Source: Pseudaminobacter sp040049255
GTDB lineage: Bacteria; Pseudomonadota; Alphaproteobacteria; Rhizobiales; Rhizobiaceae
Direction of reading: 5' to 3'
DNA length: 64,000 bases
Assembly: GCF_040049255.1 (NCBI RefSeq)
Contig: NZ_JBDZDR010000001.1
Location: 372,001-436,000 of the forward strand
The notes beneath the pieces are model-generated. The model searched no databases, was not told where the DNA came from, and saw nothing but the letters and a program-made list of their open reading frames with translations. Position numbers and translations under genes: made by a program. Shown piece by piece: positions 14,804 to 22,487 of the stretch (its first letter is position 1; each line of letters opens with the position of its first letter).

Positions 14804-16072
14804 TCAGCGGTCCTCTATCCTCACCGTTCTTGCCCCGACATAGATCGCGCGGCCGGCGCCGGCGCCCATGATTGCCGCGCCGCCTCCAAGAGCGATGAAG
14901 AGCAGCGCGGCCGCGTCGAAACTGCCAGTCCAGCTGCGAATAAGGCCGACCATCAGAGGTCCGATCGCCGCAAGCACATAGCCGACACCCTGCGCCATCC
15001 CCGACAGATGCGCCGCGACATGCGGATCGGGCGAACGCAGCACGATGACCGTCATGGCAACCGCGATCAGGCCGCCCTGCCCGATGCCTTGCAGCACCGC
15101 CCAGACAAGCACGGTCGAGGTCGGCGCGAACAACAGCCCCAGCAGCGCGATCACGGCAGCGGCGAGCAGCGCCACGTTGATGCCGCGCTGGTCCTTGCAA
15201 CGGACGGCGATCGACGGCACCGCCAGGCAGGTGATGACCTGAACCATGACCGATAGCGAAACGATGGCGCCCGCCTCGGCGGCGTCGAAGCCGCGCTCGC
15301 GCAGGATCGGAGCCAGCCAGCCGAAGACGCAGTAGGCAAGGGCCGACTGCAGCCCCATGAACAGCGTGACCTGCCAGGCCAGCCGATCGCGCCACAGCCC
15401 CACCACCCGGTAGCCGGCATGGCTGGCCTGGGCCTTTTGGCCCAGCGCCTGCGGCGCCCAGATCAGCAACACGATCACGGCCGGAAGCGACCAGGCGGCG
15501 AGCGCGGCCAACCACGAGCCGCCCAAGGCGTGCTCGATCGGCAATGTCAGCCCGGCGCCGCTGGCTGCGCCGCCACACAGCGCCATCGTGTAGAGCCCGG
15601 TCATGATTGCGGCCTTGTCGGCGAAATCGCGCTTCACGAGCCCCGGCAGCAGCACATTGCCGACGGCGATGGCCGCACCGGCGGAGAAGGTGGCGAAAAA
15701 CAGCAGCGGCACCGATTCCACCCCGCGCAGGGCCGTGCCCAGTGCGAGCACCAGCAACGCGCCCAGCAGGGTGCGCTCGGCCCCGAAACGCTGCGCCAGT
15801 TTCGGCGCCAGCGGTGCAAACACCCCGAGGCAGACCACCGGAAGCGTGGTCAACAGGCTGGCGCCAGTGGTCGAGAGCCCGGTTTCGCGCATCACCTCCG
15901 GCAGCAGCACCGAAAGGCTGGAAAACAGCGGGCGAAGGTTGAAGGCGATCAGCACCAGGCTGGCGCCAAGCAGAATGCGCGCAGCGGGGCTAGCGAGCAC
16001 CGGCGGCTGCGGTTGCGGCAGGCTATCGGTTTCCGCGTCGATGAGTTGATCGTCTAGAGCATTCGTTGTCAT
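14804..16072 (-). CDS. MFS transporter of the CynX/NimT (cyanate/nitroimidazole-type) family
   Basis: A 422-residue membrane protein with about 12 helices. It contains the family-typical ASLVLIAFNLRPLFSS first helix, GASLLTTLPVVCLGVFAPLAPKLAQRFG across helix 2 and the conserved loop, and GLYTMALCGGAASGAGLTLP. The group includes CynX and NimT; true substrates are mostly unknown and the CynX name does not prove cyanate transport. The gene begins 33 bases after the GntR-type regulator on the same strand, so the regulator probably controls it. The ribosome site is weak; the start at 16072 is the first ATG of a conserved-looking frame. Confidence 0.83.
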   Translation of the reverse strand: MTTNALDDQLIDAETDSLPQPQPPVLASPAARILLGASLVLIAFNLRPLFSSLSVLLPEVMRETGLSTTGASLLTTLPVVCLGVFAPLAPKLAQRFGAERTLLGALLVLALGTALRGVESVPLLFFATFSAGAAIAVGNVLLPGLVKRDFADKAAIMTGLYTMALCGGAASGAGLTLPIEHALGGSWLAALAAWSLPAVIVLLIWAPQALGQKAQASHAGYRVVGLWRDRLAWQVTLFMGLQSALAYCVFGWLAPILRERGFDAAEAGAIVSLSVMVQVITCLAVPSIAVRCKDQRGINVALLAAAVIALLGLLFAPTSTVLVWAVLQGIGQGGLIAVAMTVIVLRSPDPHVAAHLSGMAQGVGYVLAAIGPLMVGLIRSWTGSFDAAALLFIALGGGAAIMGAGAGRAIYVGARTVRIEDR

Positions 16073-16105
16073 GAAAAACCTGCGCCGCGGCCCAAAAATC
16101 CTGAA

Positions 16106-16783
16106 TTATTCTGCGAGAAGCCTGTCGAGTTCGAGGAGAACGGGCGCCACGAAGGCCCGGACCGCCGCCTCGGCTCGTTGGGGATCGCCCGAAGCGATGC
16201 CATCAATGATGGAGGCGTGAGCCTCGGCATCCGGTTCGGGCAGTTCGCCCGCGATGGTCGAATCGATGAGCTCCATGATCGCGGCGGTGAAGAACTCATA
16301 GATCTCCACCATCGCCCGGTTGCCGGATGCGGCTACGACCGCCTTGTGAAAAGCGATGTCGCGACGGATGAAGGCCTCGCGGCCGCCTTCGGCCACCGCG
16401 CCGCGCTCGGCCAACAGCCGGCGCATGCGCGCAATATCTTCCGGCATGTGGCGCAGCGCCGCCAGTCGCGCCGCCTCCACATCGAGTGCAGCGCGCACTT
16501 CCCACTGGTCGCGCAGGCCCGTGCGCCGCAGCCGCTTCAGCGTCCCGGCAGGATCGACGGCAGAGCGTACATAGGTGCCCGAGCCCTGGCGCGTCTCCAG
16601 CAGGCCCCGCGACACCAGCGCCCTAACCGCCTCACGTACAGTGCCCCTGCTGACCGCCAGCATATCGCTCAACGCGGCCTCATTGGGAATGCGCTCGCCC
16701 ACCACCCAGCGCCCGCTGGCGATTTCGCCGCGAAGGCTTTCGGCGGCGCTGTCGGCAAGATTGGTTCGGGTTACGGGCTGCAT
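16106..16783 (-). CDS. GntR-family regulator, FadR/FCD subfamily
   Basis: About 225 residues. A winged helix-turn-helix occupies residues 8-72 (LSDMLAVSRGTVREAVRALVSRGLLETRQGSGTYV spans the recognition helix and wing). The C-terminal FCD effector domain carries the expected RAALDVEAARLAA, RRDIAFHKAVVAASGN and a later EAHASIIDGI segment with His and Asp residues that bind a metal and a carboxylate ligand. It sits directly before the CynX-like transporter gene. The start may be 16783 or 16789; a perfect palindrome (16790-16808) abuts the upstream choice, so the protein is likely to repress itself and the transporter. Confidence 0.86.
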   Translation of the reverse strand: MQPVTRTNLADSAAESLRGEIASGRWVVGERIPNEAALSDMLAVSRGTVREAVRALVSRGLLETRQGSGTYVRSAVDPAGTLKRLRRTGLRDQWEVRAALDVEAARLAALRHMPEDIARMRRLLAERGAVAEGGREAFIRRDIAFHKAVVAASGNRAMVEIYEFFTAAIMELIDSTIAGELPEPDAEAHASIIDGIASGDPQRAEAAVRAFVAPVLLELDRLLAE

Positions 16784-16789
16784 GAACAT

Positions 16790-16808
16790 TCATCAGATCA
16801 TCTGATGA
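16790..16808. promoter_or_regulatory. Perfect 19-base palindrome, probable autoregulatory operator
   Basis: TCATCAGAT-C-ATCTGATGA is perfectly symmetric around one central base. It lies directly next to the GntR regulator's start codon, which fits steric repression of the regulator-transporter unit. The size and position match operators of the FadR/FCD class. Confidence 0.68.
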
Positions 16809-16892
16809 CTTGATAGCTGCACCGGCCAACTCGCGTCAACCGAGGCGGAGGAACAGCGCGGTCAAGATCGCGCGAGCGTGCGGCCGCCTCGA

Positions 16893-17582
16893 TCACCTCT
16901 CGGGATCGGCAAAGCTTGCCATGTGGAATGCCTGCACCTCGGCCGGATAGCGGTATTGCGCGCCATGCGGACAGGCGTTGCGGTCAAGGCAGCCGGTGCC
17001 GCGACAGACTGCACCACCGGCTCCGCGCACATGCGCCAGGCACTCGTCATAGGCGAACCCGGACGCCGAATAGGCACCCACCGGACAGGAGTTCAGGCAA
17101 GGTTTTCCGCTACATGCATCGCAATGGTGACTCGATTTGCGAGGCGCTTGAATCGGAATCTCAACCTCGAACAGCAGCGCACCGCGATAGGCGTGCCACA
17201 GGCCGTATTCCGGGTGCATGAGAATGCCGAGCGGCGACGGCTTTAGACCCTCGGCACGCATGGCCCATTGCTGGAACGGCAGCCACGGCCGGTCGGATGG
17301 CGACACGGCGCGCGCGCCGAATTGTTTTGCGACCTTGCCGATCACCTCGCGAGACCATGCATCCAGCGGGTTCTCAAGGTCGGACGGCTGGCTTTTCCGC
17401 CAGAGTGAAAAATGCCCCCAGGGCGCAGCGCCCGCCTGCCCCACCAGCAGCACAGACATGGCCGGCGAACCCGACGGTCCGGGCGGCGCGTCCTCGGCGG
17501 CATCAAAAACAAAACCGCCGCGCGGGATGAGACCATGCCCAGCCAGCGCGGCGGAAATTTCTTCAAGGAAGCGGGGCGACAA
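16893..17582 (-). CDS. Iron-sulfur (ferredoxin-like) protein, possible electron donor for corrinoid activation
   Basis: A 229-residue protein. The N-terminal half (to about residue 150) resembles the fold of QueG/reductive-dehalogenase-like proteins (a SPSDRPWLPFQQWAMRAEG segment and PSPLGILMHPEYGLWHAYRGALLF). The C-terminal half holds eight or more cysteines: CDACSGKPCLNSCP, a later DECLAHV, CRGTGC and NACPHG, enough for two [4Fe-4S] clusters. The start is probably TTG at 17582, since a stop lies two codons upstream. It begins 96 bases after the MttB2 gene on the same strand. Such a donor could reduce Co(II) corrinoid to Co(I). This role is inference from neighbourhood; epoxyqueuosine reductase-like activity is unlikely, because the cobalamin-binding part is not evident. 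Confidence 0.7.
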   Translation of the reverse strand: MSPRFLEEISAALAGHGLIPRGGFVFDAAEDAPPGPSGSPAMSVLLVGQAGAAPWGHFSLWRKSQPSDLENPLDAWSREVIGKVAKQFGARAVSPSDRPWLPFQQWAMRAEGLKPSPLGILMHPEYGLWHAYRGALLFEVEIPIQAPRKSSHHCDACSGKPCLNSCPVGAYSASGFAYDECLAHVRGAGGAVCRGTGCLDRNACPHGAQYRYPAEVQAFHMASFADPER

Positions 17583-17678
17583 ACGTCACCCCTTCCTGGC
17601 CGGATCGGAAAACGCCGTCCGCCAGACTTCCTGGTGGATGATGTTGGCCACTTTAGCCCGGCCTGAATCGGGCTCTCT

Positions 17679-19253
17679 TCAAGTGAAGGCGTCGGGCATC
17701 GAATCCTTCTTCTTGGCGATGAAGTCCTTCAACGCCTCATCGATGGCCGGGTCGAGATACGGCGCCTCGTAGCTTTCCAGCCAGCGGCGGGCGAGCTCGT
17801 TGGCGCGCTGCGGCGCGGTCTTCTGCCCTTCGGCCAGCCACTGCTCGTAGGAATTGTTGTCGGCGATCGACGAGCGGTAGAACGCGCTCTGGAAGTTGGC
17901 CTGGGTGTGGTCGCAACCGAGATAGTGGCTTCCCGGCCCAACCTGGCGGATGGCGTCCATGGCCTGGCCGTTCTCCGACAGGTCCACTCCCTCGGCAAAC
18001 TTCTGCTGCATGCCGAGCTGGTCGATGTCCATCATGAACTTCTCGTAGCAGGAAGCCAGGCCACCTTCGAGCCAGCCTGCGGCGTGCAGCACGAAGTTGG
18101 TGCCGGCCAGCACTGTCGAGTTCAGCGTGTTGGCGCTTTCATAGGCTGCCTGCGCGTCCGGAACCTTGGAGGCGCAGAGCGACCCGCCGGTGCGGAACGG
18201 CAGGCCGAGACGGCGGGCGAACTGCGCCGCGCCATAGGACACCAGCGACGGTTCCGGCGTGCCGAAGGTCGGCGCGCCCGACTGCATGGAGATCGACGAC
18301 GCGAAGGTGCCGAAGATCACCGGCGCGCCGGGGCGCACGAGCTGCGTGAAGGAGGCACCGGCCAGCACTTCGGCCAGAACCTGCGTCAGCGTGCCGGCCA
18401 CCGTCACCGGGCTCATGGCGCCGGCGAGGATGAACGGCGTGACAATACAGGCCTGGTTGTTGCGGGCATAGACTTTCAGCGCGCCAAGCATGGTCTCGTC
18501 GAACACCATCGGCGAGTTGGCGTTGATGAGGCTGGTGAGCACCGTGTTCTCTTCGACGAACTTGTCGCCGAACAGAATCTTGCACATCGCCACCGTGTCT
18601 TCCGCGCGCTCGGGCGCCGTGACCGAGCCCATGAAAGGCTTGTCGGAATATTTGATGTGCGCATAGATCATGTCGAGATGGCGCTTGTTGACCGGCACGT
18701 CGACCGGCTCGCACACCGTGCCACCCGAGTGATGGATGGACGGCGCCATATAGGCAAGCTTCACGAAATTCTGGAAATCCTCGATCGTGGCATAGCGGCG
18801 ATTGCCGTCGAGGTCGCGTACGAAGGGCGGGCCATAAACCGGCACGAAGACGGTGGAGTTGCCGCCGATCTGCACCGAACGGGCGGGATTGCGGGCATGC
18901 TGGGTGTAGGTCGAGGGCGCCGTCTTCAGCAGCGAGCGGCAGAGCCCCTTGGGGAAATGCACGCGCTCGCCCTTCACGTCGGCGCCGGCTTCCTTCCACA
19001 TCGCGAGCGCTTCGGCGTCGTCGCGGAACTCGATGCCGACTTCCTCCAGAACGGTCTCGGCGTTCTGTTCGATCAGCGACAGGCCTTCCTCGTCGAGGAC
19101 TTCGTAGACCTTGATGTTGCGGTTGATGTAGGTCTGCTGCACGCCGGGGCCGCCGCCCGAGCGGGCCGCGCGGCGCGCCGCAGCACCGCCGCTTGCACCA
19201 CGGCCGCGCCGCGTGCCGGAGCCTTCCTGCTCTGCCGAGAGGTTCTCTTCCAT
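17679..19253 (-). CDS. MttB-family corrinoid-dependent methyltransferase, non-pyrrolysine type (MttB2)
   Basis: A 524-residue member of the trimethylamine methyltransferase superfamily. It shows NAETVLEEVGIEFRDDAEA, ARNPARSVQIGGNSTVF, FVKLAYMAPSIHHSGG, TPFILAGAMSPVTVAGTL, MQSGAPTFGTPEPSL, AGWLEGGLASCYEKF and GPGSHYLGCDHTQANF. The frame is uninterrupted, so no pyrrolysine is encoded and the substrate is probably a quaternary amine such as glycine betaine rather than trimethylamine. Residues about 15-40 are Arg/Gly/Ala-rich. AAGGA lies 8 bases before the ATG at 19253; another ATG at 19262 is too close to it. It is divergent from the corrinoid protein gene at 19512, which is the natural methyl acceptor. 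Compared with MttB1 it has a different central region, so the two are likely to use different substrates. Confidence 0.92.
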   Translation of the reverse strand: MEENLSAEQEGSGTRRGRGASGGAAARRAARSGGGPGVQQTYINRNIKVYEVLDEEGLSLIEQNAETVLEEVGIEFRDDAEALAMWKEAGADVKGERVHFPKGLCRSLLKTAPSTYTQHARNPARSVQIGGNSTVFVPVYGPPFVRDLDGNRRYATIEDFQNFVKLAYMAPSIHHSGGTVCEPVDVPVNKRHLDMIYAHIKYSDKPFMGSVTAPERAEDTVAMCKILFGDKFVEENTVLTSLINANSPMVFDETMLGALKVYARNNQACIVTPFILAGAMSPVTVAGTLTQVLAEVLAGASFTQLVRPGAPVIFGTFASSISMQSGAPTFGTPEPSLVSYGAAQFARRLGLPFRTGGSLCASKVPDAQAAYESANTLNSTVLAGTNFVLHAAGWLEGGLASCYEKFMMDIDQLGMQQKFAEGVDLSENGQAMDAIRQVGPGSHYLGCDHTQANFQSAFYRSSIADNNSYEQWLAEGQKTAPQRANELARRWLESYEAPYLDPAIDEALKDFIAKKKDSMPDAFT

Positions 19254-19390
19254 CGAAGTCATCCTTAGAAATCACACATGGGGCGCCTCAGTTCGCGCCC
19301 TTGTCAGGATCGTAGCCATGCACCATTAGCGAAACGGCCCGCGAGCGCCAAGAGCTGTCTCAAAATCGACAAAACCGACGCGATTTGGCG

Positions 19391-19423
19391 GTCGCTTTCC
19401 TTTTGCCGGAAGTCGCAAATCAG
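19391..19423 (-). promoter_or_regulatory. Composite motif A (TTTGCGAC-N6-CAAAAG-N4-GCGAC) between mttB2 and the corrinoid gene
   Basis: Read on the minus strand, TTTGCGAC is followed after six bases by CAAAAG and after four more by GCGAC. The same arrangement, with identical spacing, occurs on the plus strand at 34416-34444 upstream of the oxidase at 31787-34348. Relative to the corrinoid gene (start 19512) and to that oxidase (start 34348), the motif is in the same orientation, GTCGC distal and GTCGCAAA proximal, which suggests an activator site. It fits paired half-sites of an AraC-type regulator. Confidence 0.55.
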
Positions 19424-19511
19424 CTATGGCGCGCATGCCTTTGCAAGCTAGTTATTGGGACGAAATTTCGCGCCGCGAAGAAGAGTTGCCGCGGCCACGA
19501 GGAGCCAGAAA

Positions 19512-20210
19512 ATGTCCGACGACGAGATCATCCTTTCCGAGCTTTCCGATGACGAACTCGTGCAGCAGATGCACGACGATCTTTACGATGGCCTCAAGGA
19601 GGAAATCGAGGAAGGCACCAACATCCTGCTCGAGCGCGGATGGGTTCCCTACAAGGTGCTCACCGAAGCGCTGGTCGAGGGCATGCGCATCGTCGGCGAG
19701 GATTTCCGCGACGGCATCCTGTTCGTGCCGGAAGTTCTGCTGTCCGCCAACGCCATGAAGGCCGGCATGGCCATCCTGCGCCCGCTGCTGGCCGCCACCG
19801 GCGCGCCCAAGCAGGGCAAGCTGGTGATCGGCACGGTCAAGGGCGACATTCACGACATCGGCAAGAACCTCGTCGGCATGATGATGGAAGGCGCGGGCTT
19901 CGACGTGGTCGACCTCGGCATCAACAACCCGGTCGAGAACTATCTGGCCGCCATCGAGGAGCATCAGCCCGACATCGTCGGCATGTCGGCCCTGCTGACC
20001 ACGACCATGCCCTACATGAAGGTCGTCATCGACACGATGAAGGAAAAGGGCATCCGCGACGACTACGTCGTGCTGGTCGGCGGCGCGCCGCTGAACGAGG
20101 AGTTCGGCAAGGCCGTTGGCGCCGATGCCTATTGCCGCGACGCGGCGGTGGCAGTCGAGACAGCCAAGGAATACATGAAGCGCCGGCATAACGCCCGCGC
20201 CTCCGCCTGA
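19512..20210 (+). CDS. Corrinoid (cobalamin-binding) methyl-carrier protein, MtbC/MtgC-like
   Basis: A 232-residue methionine-synthase-like B12 protein. The N-terminal four-helix cap is visible as NILLERGWVPYKVLTEALVEGM. The Rossmann B12 domain begins at residue 100 with GKLVIGTVKGDIHDIGKNL, in which His114 of D-x-H-x-x-G should coordinate cobalt from below; VVDLGIN and the MSALLTTTM segment complete the site, and VLVGGAPLN is the last B12-contacting strand. It carries the methyl taken by MttB proteins to the MtgA-like enzyme. GAGGAGCC precedes the ATG. The C-terminus ends in a short basic stretch (MKRRHNARASA). A strong intrinsic terminator follows at 20216-20244. Confidence 0.93.
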   Translation: MSDDEIILSELSDDELVQQMHDDLYDGLKEEIEEGTNILLERGWVPYKVLTEALVEGMRIVGEDFRDGILFVPEVLLSANAMKAGMAILRPLLAATGAPKQGKLVIGTVKGDIHDIGKNLVGMMMEGAGFDVVDLGINNPVENYLAAIEEHQPDIVGMSALLTTTMPYMKVVIDTMKEKGIRDDYVVLVGGAPLNEEFGKAVGADAYCRDAAVAVETAKEYMKRRHNARASA

Positions 20211-20215
20211 TACGG

Positions 20216-20244
20216 AAAAGGCCGCGCTGAAGCGCGGCCTTTTT
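20216..20244 (+). terminator. Intrinsic terminator after the corrinoid gene
   Basis: Eight-pair stem GGCCGCGC / GCGCGGCC with a TGAA loop, flanked by AAAA on the left and TTTTT on the right, so it can act on both strands. It suggests that the corrinoid gene forms its own transcript and could also terminate transcription arriving from the small lipoprotein gene on the other strand. Confidence 0.85.
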
Positions 20245-20289
20245 CTTTCCGGCGACAGCCGGATCGGGGCCCCCGCCCCTAACCTGCCC

Positions 20290-20430
20290 CTAGTTGACGA
20301 CGGCCTCCTTGACGGCCTTCGCGGTCGACTTGACGTCCTTGCCGACGCCGCGAACCGTATTGGCACAGGCGGAAATCGCCAGTGCGCAAGCCAGAATGGC
20401 GGCAAGCGACGCAAAGCGCGACAGTTTCAT
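20290..20430 (-). CDS. Entericidin A/B-family small lipoprotein
   Basis: A 46-residue protein. It has a signal peptide (MKLSRFASLAAILACALA) and lipobox AISAC, after which the mature part is a short amphipathic Lys-rich segment ending KAVKEAVVN, preceded by NTVRGVGKDVKS. This is the pattern of entericidin, a membrane lipoprotein of the EcnA/EcnB family seen in many Proteobacteria. AGGGAGACGCCC gives a good ribosome site. It lies between the corrinoid gene and the DUF1638 gene but on the other strand, so it interrupts the cluster and is probably unrelated to it. Confidence 0.8.
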   Translation of the reverse strand: MKLSRFASLAAILACALAISACANTVRGVGKDVKSTAKAVKEAVVN

Positions 20431-20516
20431 GGGCGTCTCCCTCTTGGATACAAACAGGCCGCGCTGGTATTAGATAGTCGAGATATACGCGCAAGGACAA
20501 AAAGCCCACACTCGCC

Positions 20517-21149
20517 ATGGAAACCGCACCGAACATCGCCAAAGACAGTCCCGACCGGCTCCTGGTGATCGCCTGCGGCATGATTGCGCGCGAGATTCTG
20601 GCGGTGAAGGAGCAGCTTGCGCTCGACCATCTCGACCTCACCTGCCTGCCGGCCGAGTTCCACTACTATCCCGATCGCATTCCGCCTGCGCTGGACAAGG
20701 CCATCCTCAAGGCCAAGGCCGAAGGATATGACCGCATCTTCGTCGGCTATGCCGATTGCGGTACCGGCGGAATGCTCGACAGCGTGTGCGAGAAGCATGG
20801 CGTGGAGCGCATGGCCGGGCCCCACTGCTTCGCCTTCTACCAAGGCATGAAGGCCTTCGAGGCGATCGCCGATGGCGACATGCTTTCCTTCTACATGACC
20901 GATTTCCTGTGCCGGCAGTTCGACGCCTTCTTCATCAAGCCGCTGGGTCTCGACCGCCATCCGGAACTGATCCGCGACTATTTCGGGCACTACCAGAAAG
21001 TGGTCTATCTGGCCCAGACCAACGACCCCGAACTCGACAAGGTGGCGGAAGATGCCGCCAAACTTCTTGGCCTTGCCTATGAACGCCGCTTCACCGGCTA
21101 TGGCGACCTGACCTCGTCGCTGGCGAAGGCGGCAGACCCCGGCGCCTGA
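20517..21149 (+). CDS. DUF1638 protein linked to corrinoid methyltransferases
   Basis: A 210-residue soluble protein. It contains LLVIACGMIAREI, LPAEFHYYPDRIP, VGYADCGTGGMLD, GPHCFAFYQGMKA, YMTDFLCRQFDAFFIKPLG and a KVVYLAQTNDPEL strand near the end. Cysteines sit at four conserved-looking places with a neighbouring His, so a metal (for example zinc), thiol or cofactor site is plausible. The family (DUF1638) has no proven activity that I know of; I recall such genes beside MttB-like genes in other organisms. Here it lies in a co-directional run with the corrinoid, MetV, MetF, MtgA-like and reactivase genes. A role in methyl transfer or in loading the corrinoid is inference. Confidence 0.84.
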   Translation: METAPNIAKDSPDRLLVIACGMIAREILAVKEQLALDHLDLTCLPAEFHYYPDRIPPALDKAILKAKAEGYDRIFVGYADCGTGGMLDSVCEKHGVERMAGPHCFAFYQGMKAFEAIADGDMLSFYMTDFLCRQFDAFFIKPLGLDRHPELIRDYFGHYQKVVYLAQTNDPELDKVAEDAAKLLGLAYERRFTGYGDLTSSLAKAADPGA

Positions 21150-21245
21150 GCGCGGCATTAAGCGGCCGGTAAAACTCGCCGTGCAAAAATATGGCAGCGG
21201 CCGGCTGACTAAGCAGCCCCCGCACCCAGCGCCTGTCGAGTTCCC

Positions 21246-22025
21246 ATGATTCCCCATCCGGACAAGAAGCCCATCGTCGTGGTGACCGAAGGCGGCCCGC
21301 ATGTCTGGGCCATCATCAACGCCATCAACGAAGCGCTCGGCCCGGTTATCGTCATCCTCGAAACGCCGGAATCCAAGGCCGGCATCCTCAGGCGACGGGC
21401 GCGCCGGCAAGGCTGGATCTCTGTCGGCGGGCAAGCGGCCACGATGGTGCTAACAAGACTCGGCAAGCGTTTCCTGGCGGGCCGCATGGAAAATATAATC
21501 GCCGAGAACAACCTCATCACCGAGCCGCGGCCCAGCCAGCGGATCGTGCGTGTGCCTTCGGCCAATTCGCCCGAATGCCTGGCGGCGATCAGCGAAATCC
21601 GGCCGGGCGTCGTTTTCCTGGCCGGCTGCCGTATGCTGACGCGTCGCACGCTCGCGGCAATCGACTGTCCGGTGCTCAACTACCACGCCGCCATAAACCC
21701 GAAATACCGCGGCATGAATGGTGCCTATTGGGCGCTGGCTACCGGCGATACGGAAAATTTCGGCTCCACCATTCATCTGGTGGACGAAGGCGTCGACACC
21801 GGCGCGGTGCTCTACCAGTTGCGCTGCAAGCCCGGCCAAGGCGACAACATCGCCTCCTATGCGCTGCGGCTGGCCGCCATGTCGCGGGGCATGTGCGTGC
21901 GCGCCCTCGAGGATGCACTGGCCGACCGCCTGACGCCGCTGGACACCGGCCTGCCCTCGAAACAATGGTACCATCCGCCGATATGGACCTATCTCTGGAA
22001 CGGCATCAGCCGGGGCGTCTGGTAG
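21246..22025 (+). CDS. Formyltransferase-family protein
   Basis: A 259-residue protein of the formyl transferase N-terminal fold (as in PurN and methionyl-tRNA formyltransferase). The conserved block LNYHAAINPKYRGMNGAYWAL holds the catalytic Asn and His of the N-x-H motif; the usual Asp is seen in the following VDEGVDTG segment. These enzymes use 10-formyl-THF or, in some branches, transfer other one-carbon or acyl groups to an amine. Within this cluster it could move or remove C1 from folate, or formylate a sugar or amino acid; the substrate is not known. It follows the DUF1638 gene by 96 bases on the same strand. Confidence 0.8.
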   Translation: MIPHPDKKPIVVVTEGGPHVWAIINAINEALGPVIVILETPESKAGILRRRARRQGWISVGGQAATMVLTRLGKRFLAGRMENIIAENNLITEPRPSQRIVRVPSANSPECLAAISEIRPGVVFLAGCRMLTRRTLAAIDCPVLNYHAAINPKYRGMNGAYWALATGDTENFGSTIHLVDEGVDTGAVLYQLRCKPGQGDNIASYALRLAAMSRGMCVRALEDALADRLTPLDTGLPSKQWYHPPIWTYLWNGISRGVW

Positions 22026-22077
22026 GCCCCGCGCAGCAGGTTTTCGCTCCCACCTGAATGCCTCATCGCTATTCCTG

Positions 22078-22085
22078 TTTGCGAC
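22078..22085 (+). promoter_or_regulatory. TTTGCGAC half-site upstream of the virulence-factor-family gene
   Basis: The octamer TTTGCGAC lies within CCTGTTTGCGACACG, a 15-base stretch also found at 34412-34426. GTCGCTTTTG follows about 10 bases on. It shares the half-site of composite motifs A and B but not the second-half spacing. It sits about 100 bases before the gene at 22185, in the intergenic region 22026-22184. Confidence 0.35.
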
Positions 22086-22184
22086 ACGGCCCTACGTCGC
22101 TTTTGAAGGCGCGCGCGTCGTCCCATAACAAGCGGGATGGCGACGGTTGCGGCAATGCTCGATCAGCAACAAAGCGAGACCGAA

Positions 22185-22487
22185 ATGGCCGATCTGATCA
22201 TAGTTTACTGGCGCGACATTCCCGCCCAGGTCATCGTCAAGAAGGGCCGGCAGAATGCCAAGCGCGAGCTGCCGCTGCGCTTCACCGAGGCGATCGACAT
22301 GTGCGCCATGCGCACCGGCGCCGGCGACACCGACGCCTACCTGGCCGAGTGGCGTAAGGCCGACCCGGTGCCGGTGGGCGACGACCTGGAAGCCGAGGCC
22401 GACAAGGCCGCTGCCGCGCTCGACAGCGACTATCCCCGCGAGCGGCTGGTTGCCCTCGTGAAAGCAGGCGGCAAGGAAAATGTCTGA
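22185..22487 (+). CDS. 'Virulence factor'-family small protein in the C1 operon
   Basis: A 100-residue protein that matches the small family catalogued as 'virulence factor' (PF13769-type, from memory): it opens DLIIVYWRDIPAQVIVKKG, then LPLRFTEAIDMCAMRTGAG and DAYLAEWRKADPVPVG, and ends in helices. The family's real role is unknown and the name should not be taken as evidence of virulence. The ATG at 22185 is chosen because family-like sequence starts there; the ribosome site is weak (GCGAGA). Its end overlaps the start of the next gene by 8 bases (ATGTCTGA), so it is translationally coupled to the MetV-like protein. Confidence 0.75.
   Translation: MADLIIVYWRDIPAQVIVKKGRQNAKRELPLRFTEAIDMCAMRTGAGDTDAYLAEWRKADPVPVGDDLEAEADKAAAALDSDYPRERLVALVKAGGKENV

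Noticed and set aside
4180..19253. Pyrrolysine-containing MttB (in-frame amber)
   Set aside because: Both MttB genes read through without an internal TAG, and no pyl genes are present, so these are non-pyrrolysine family members.
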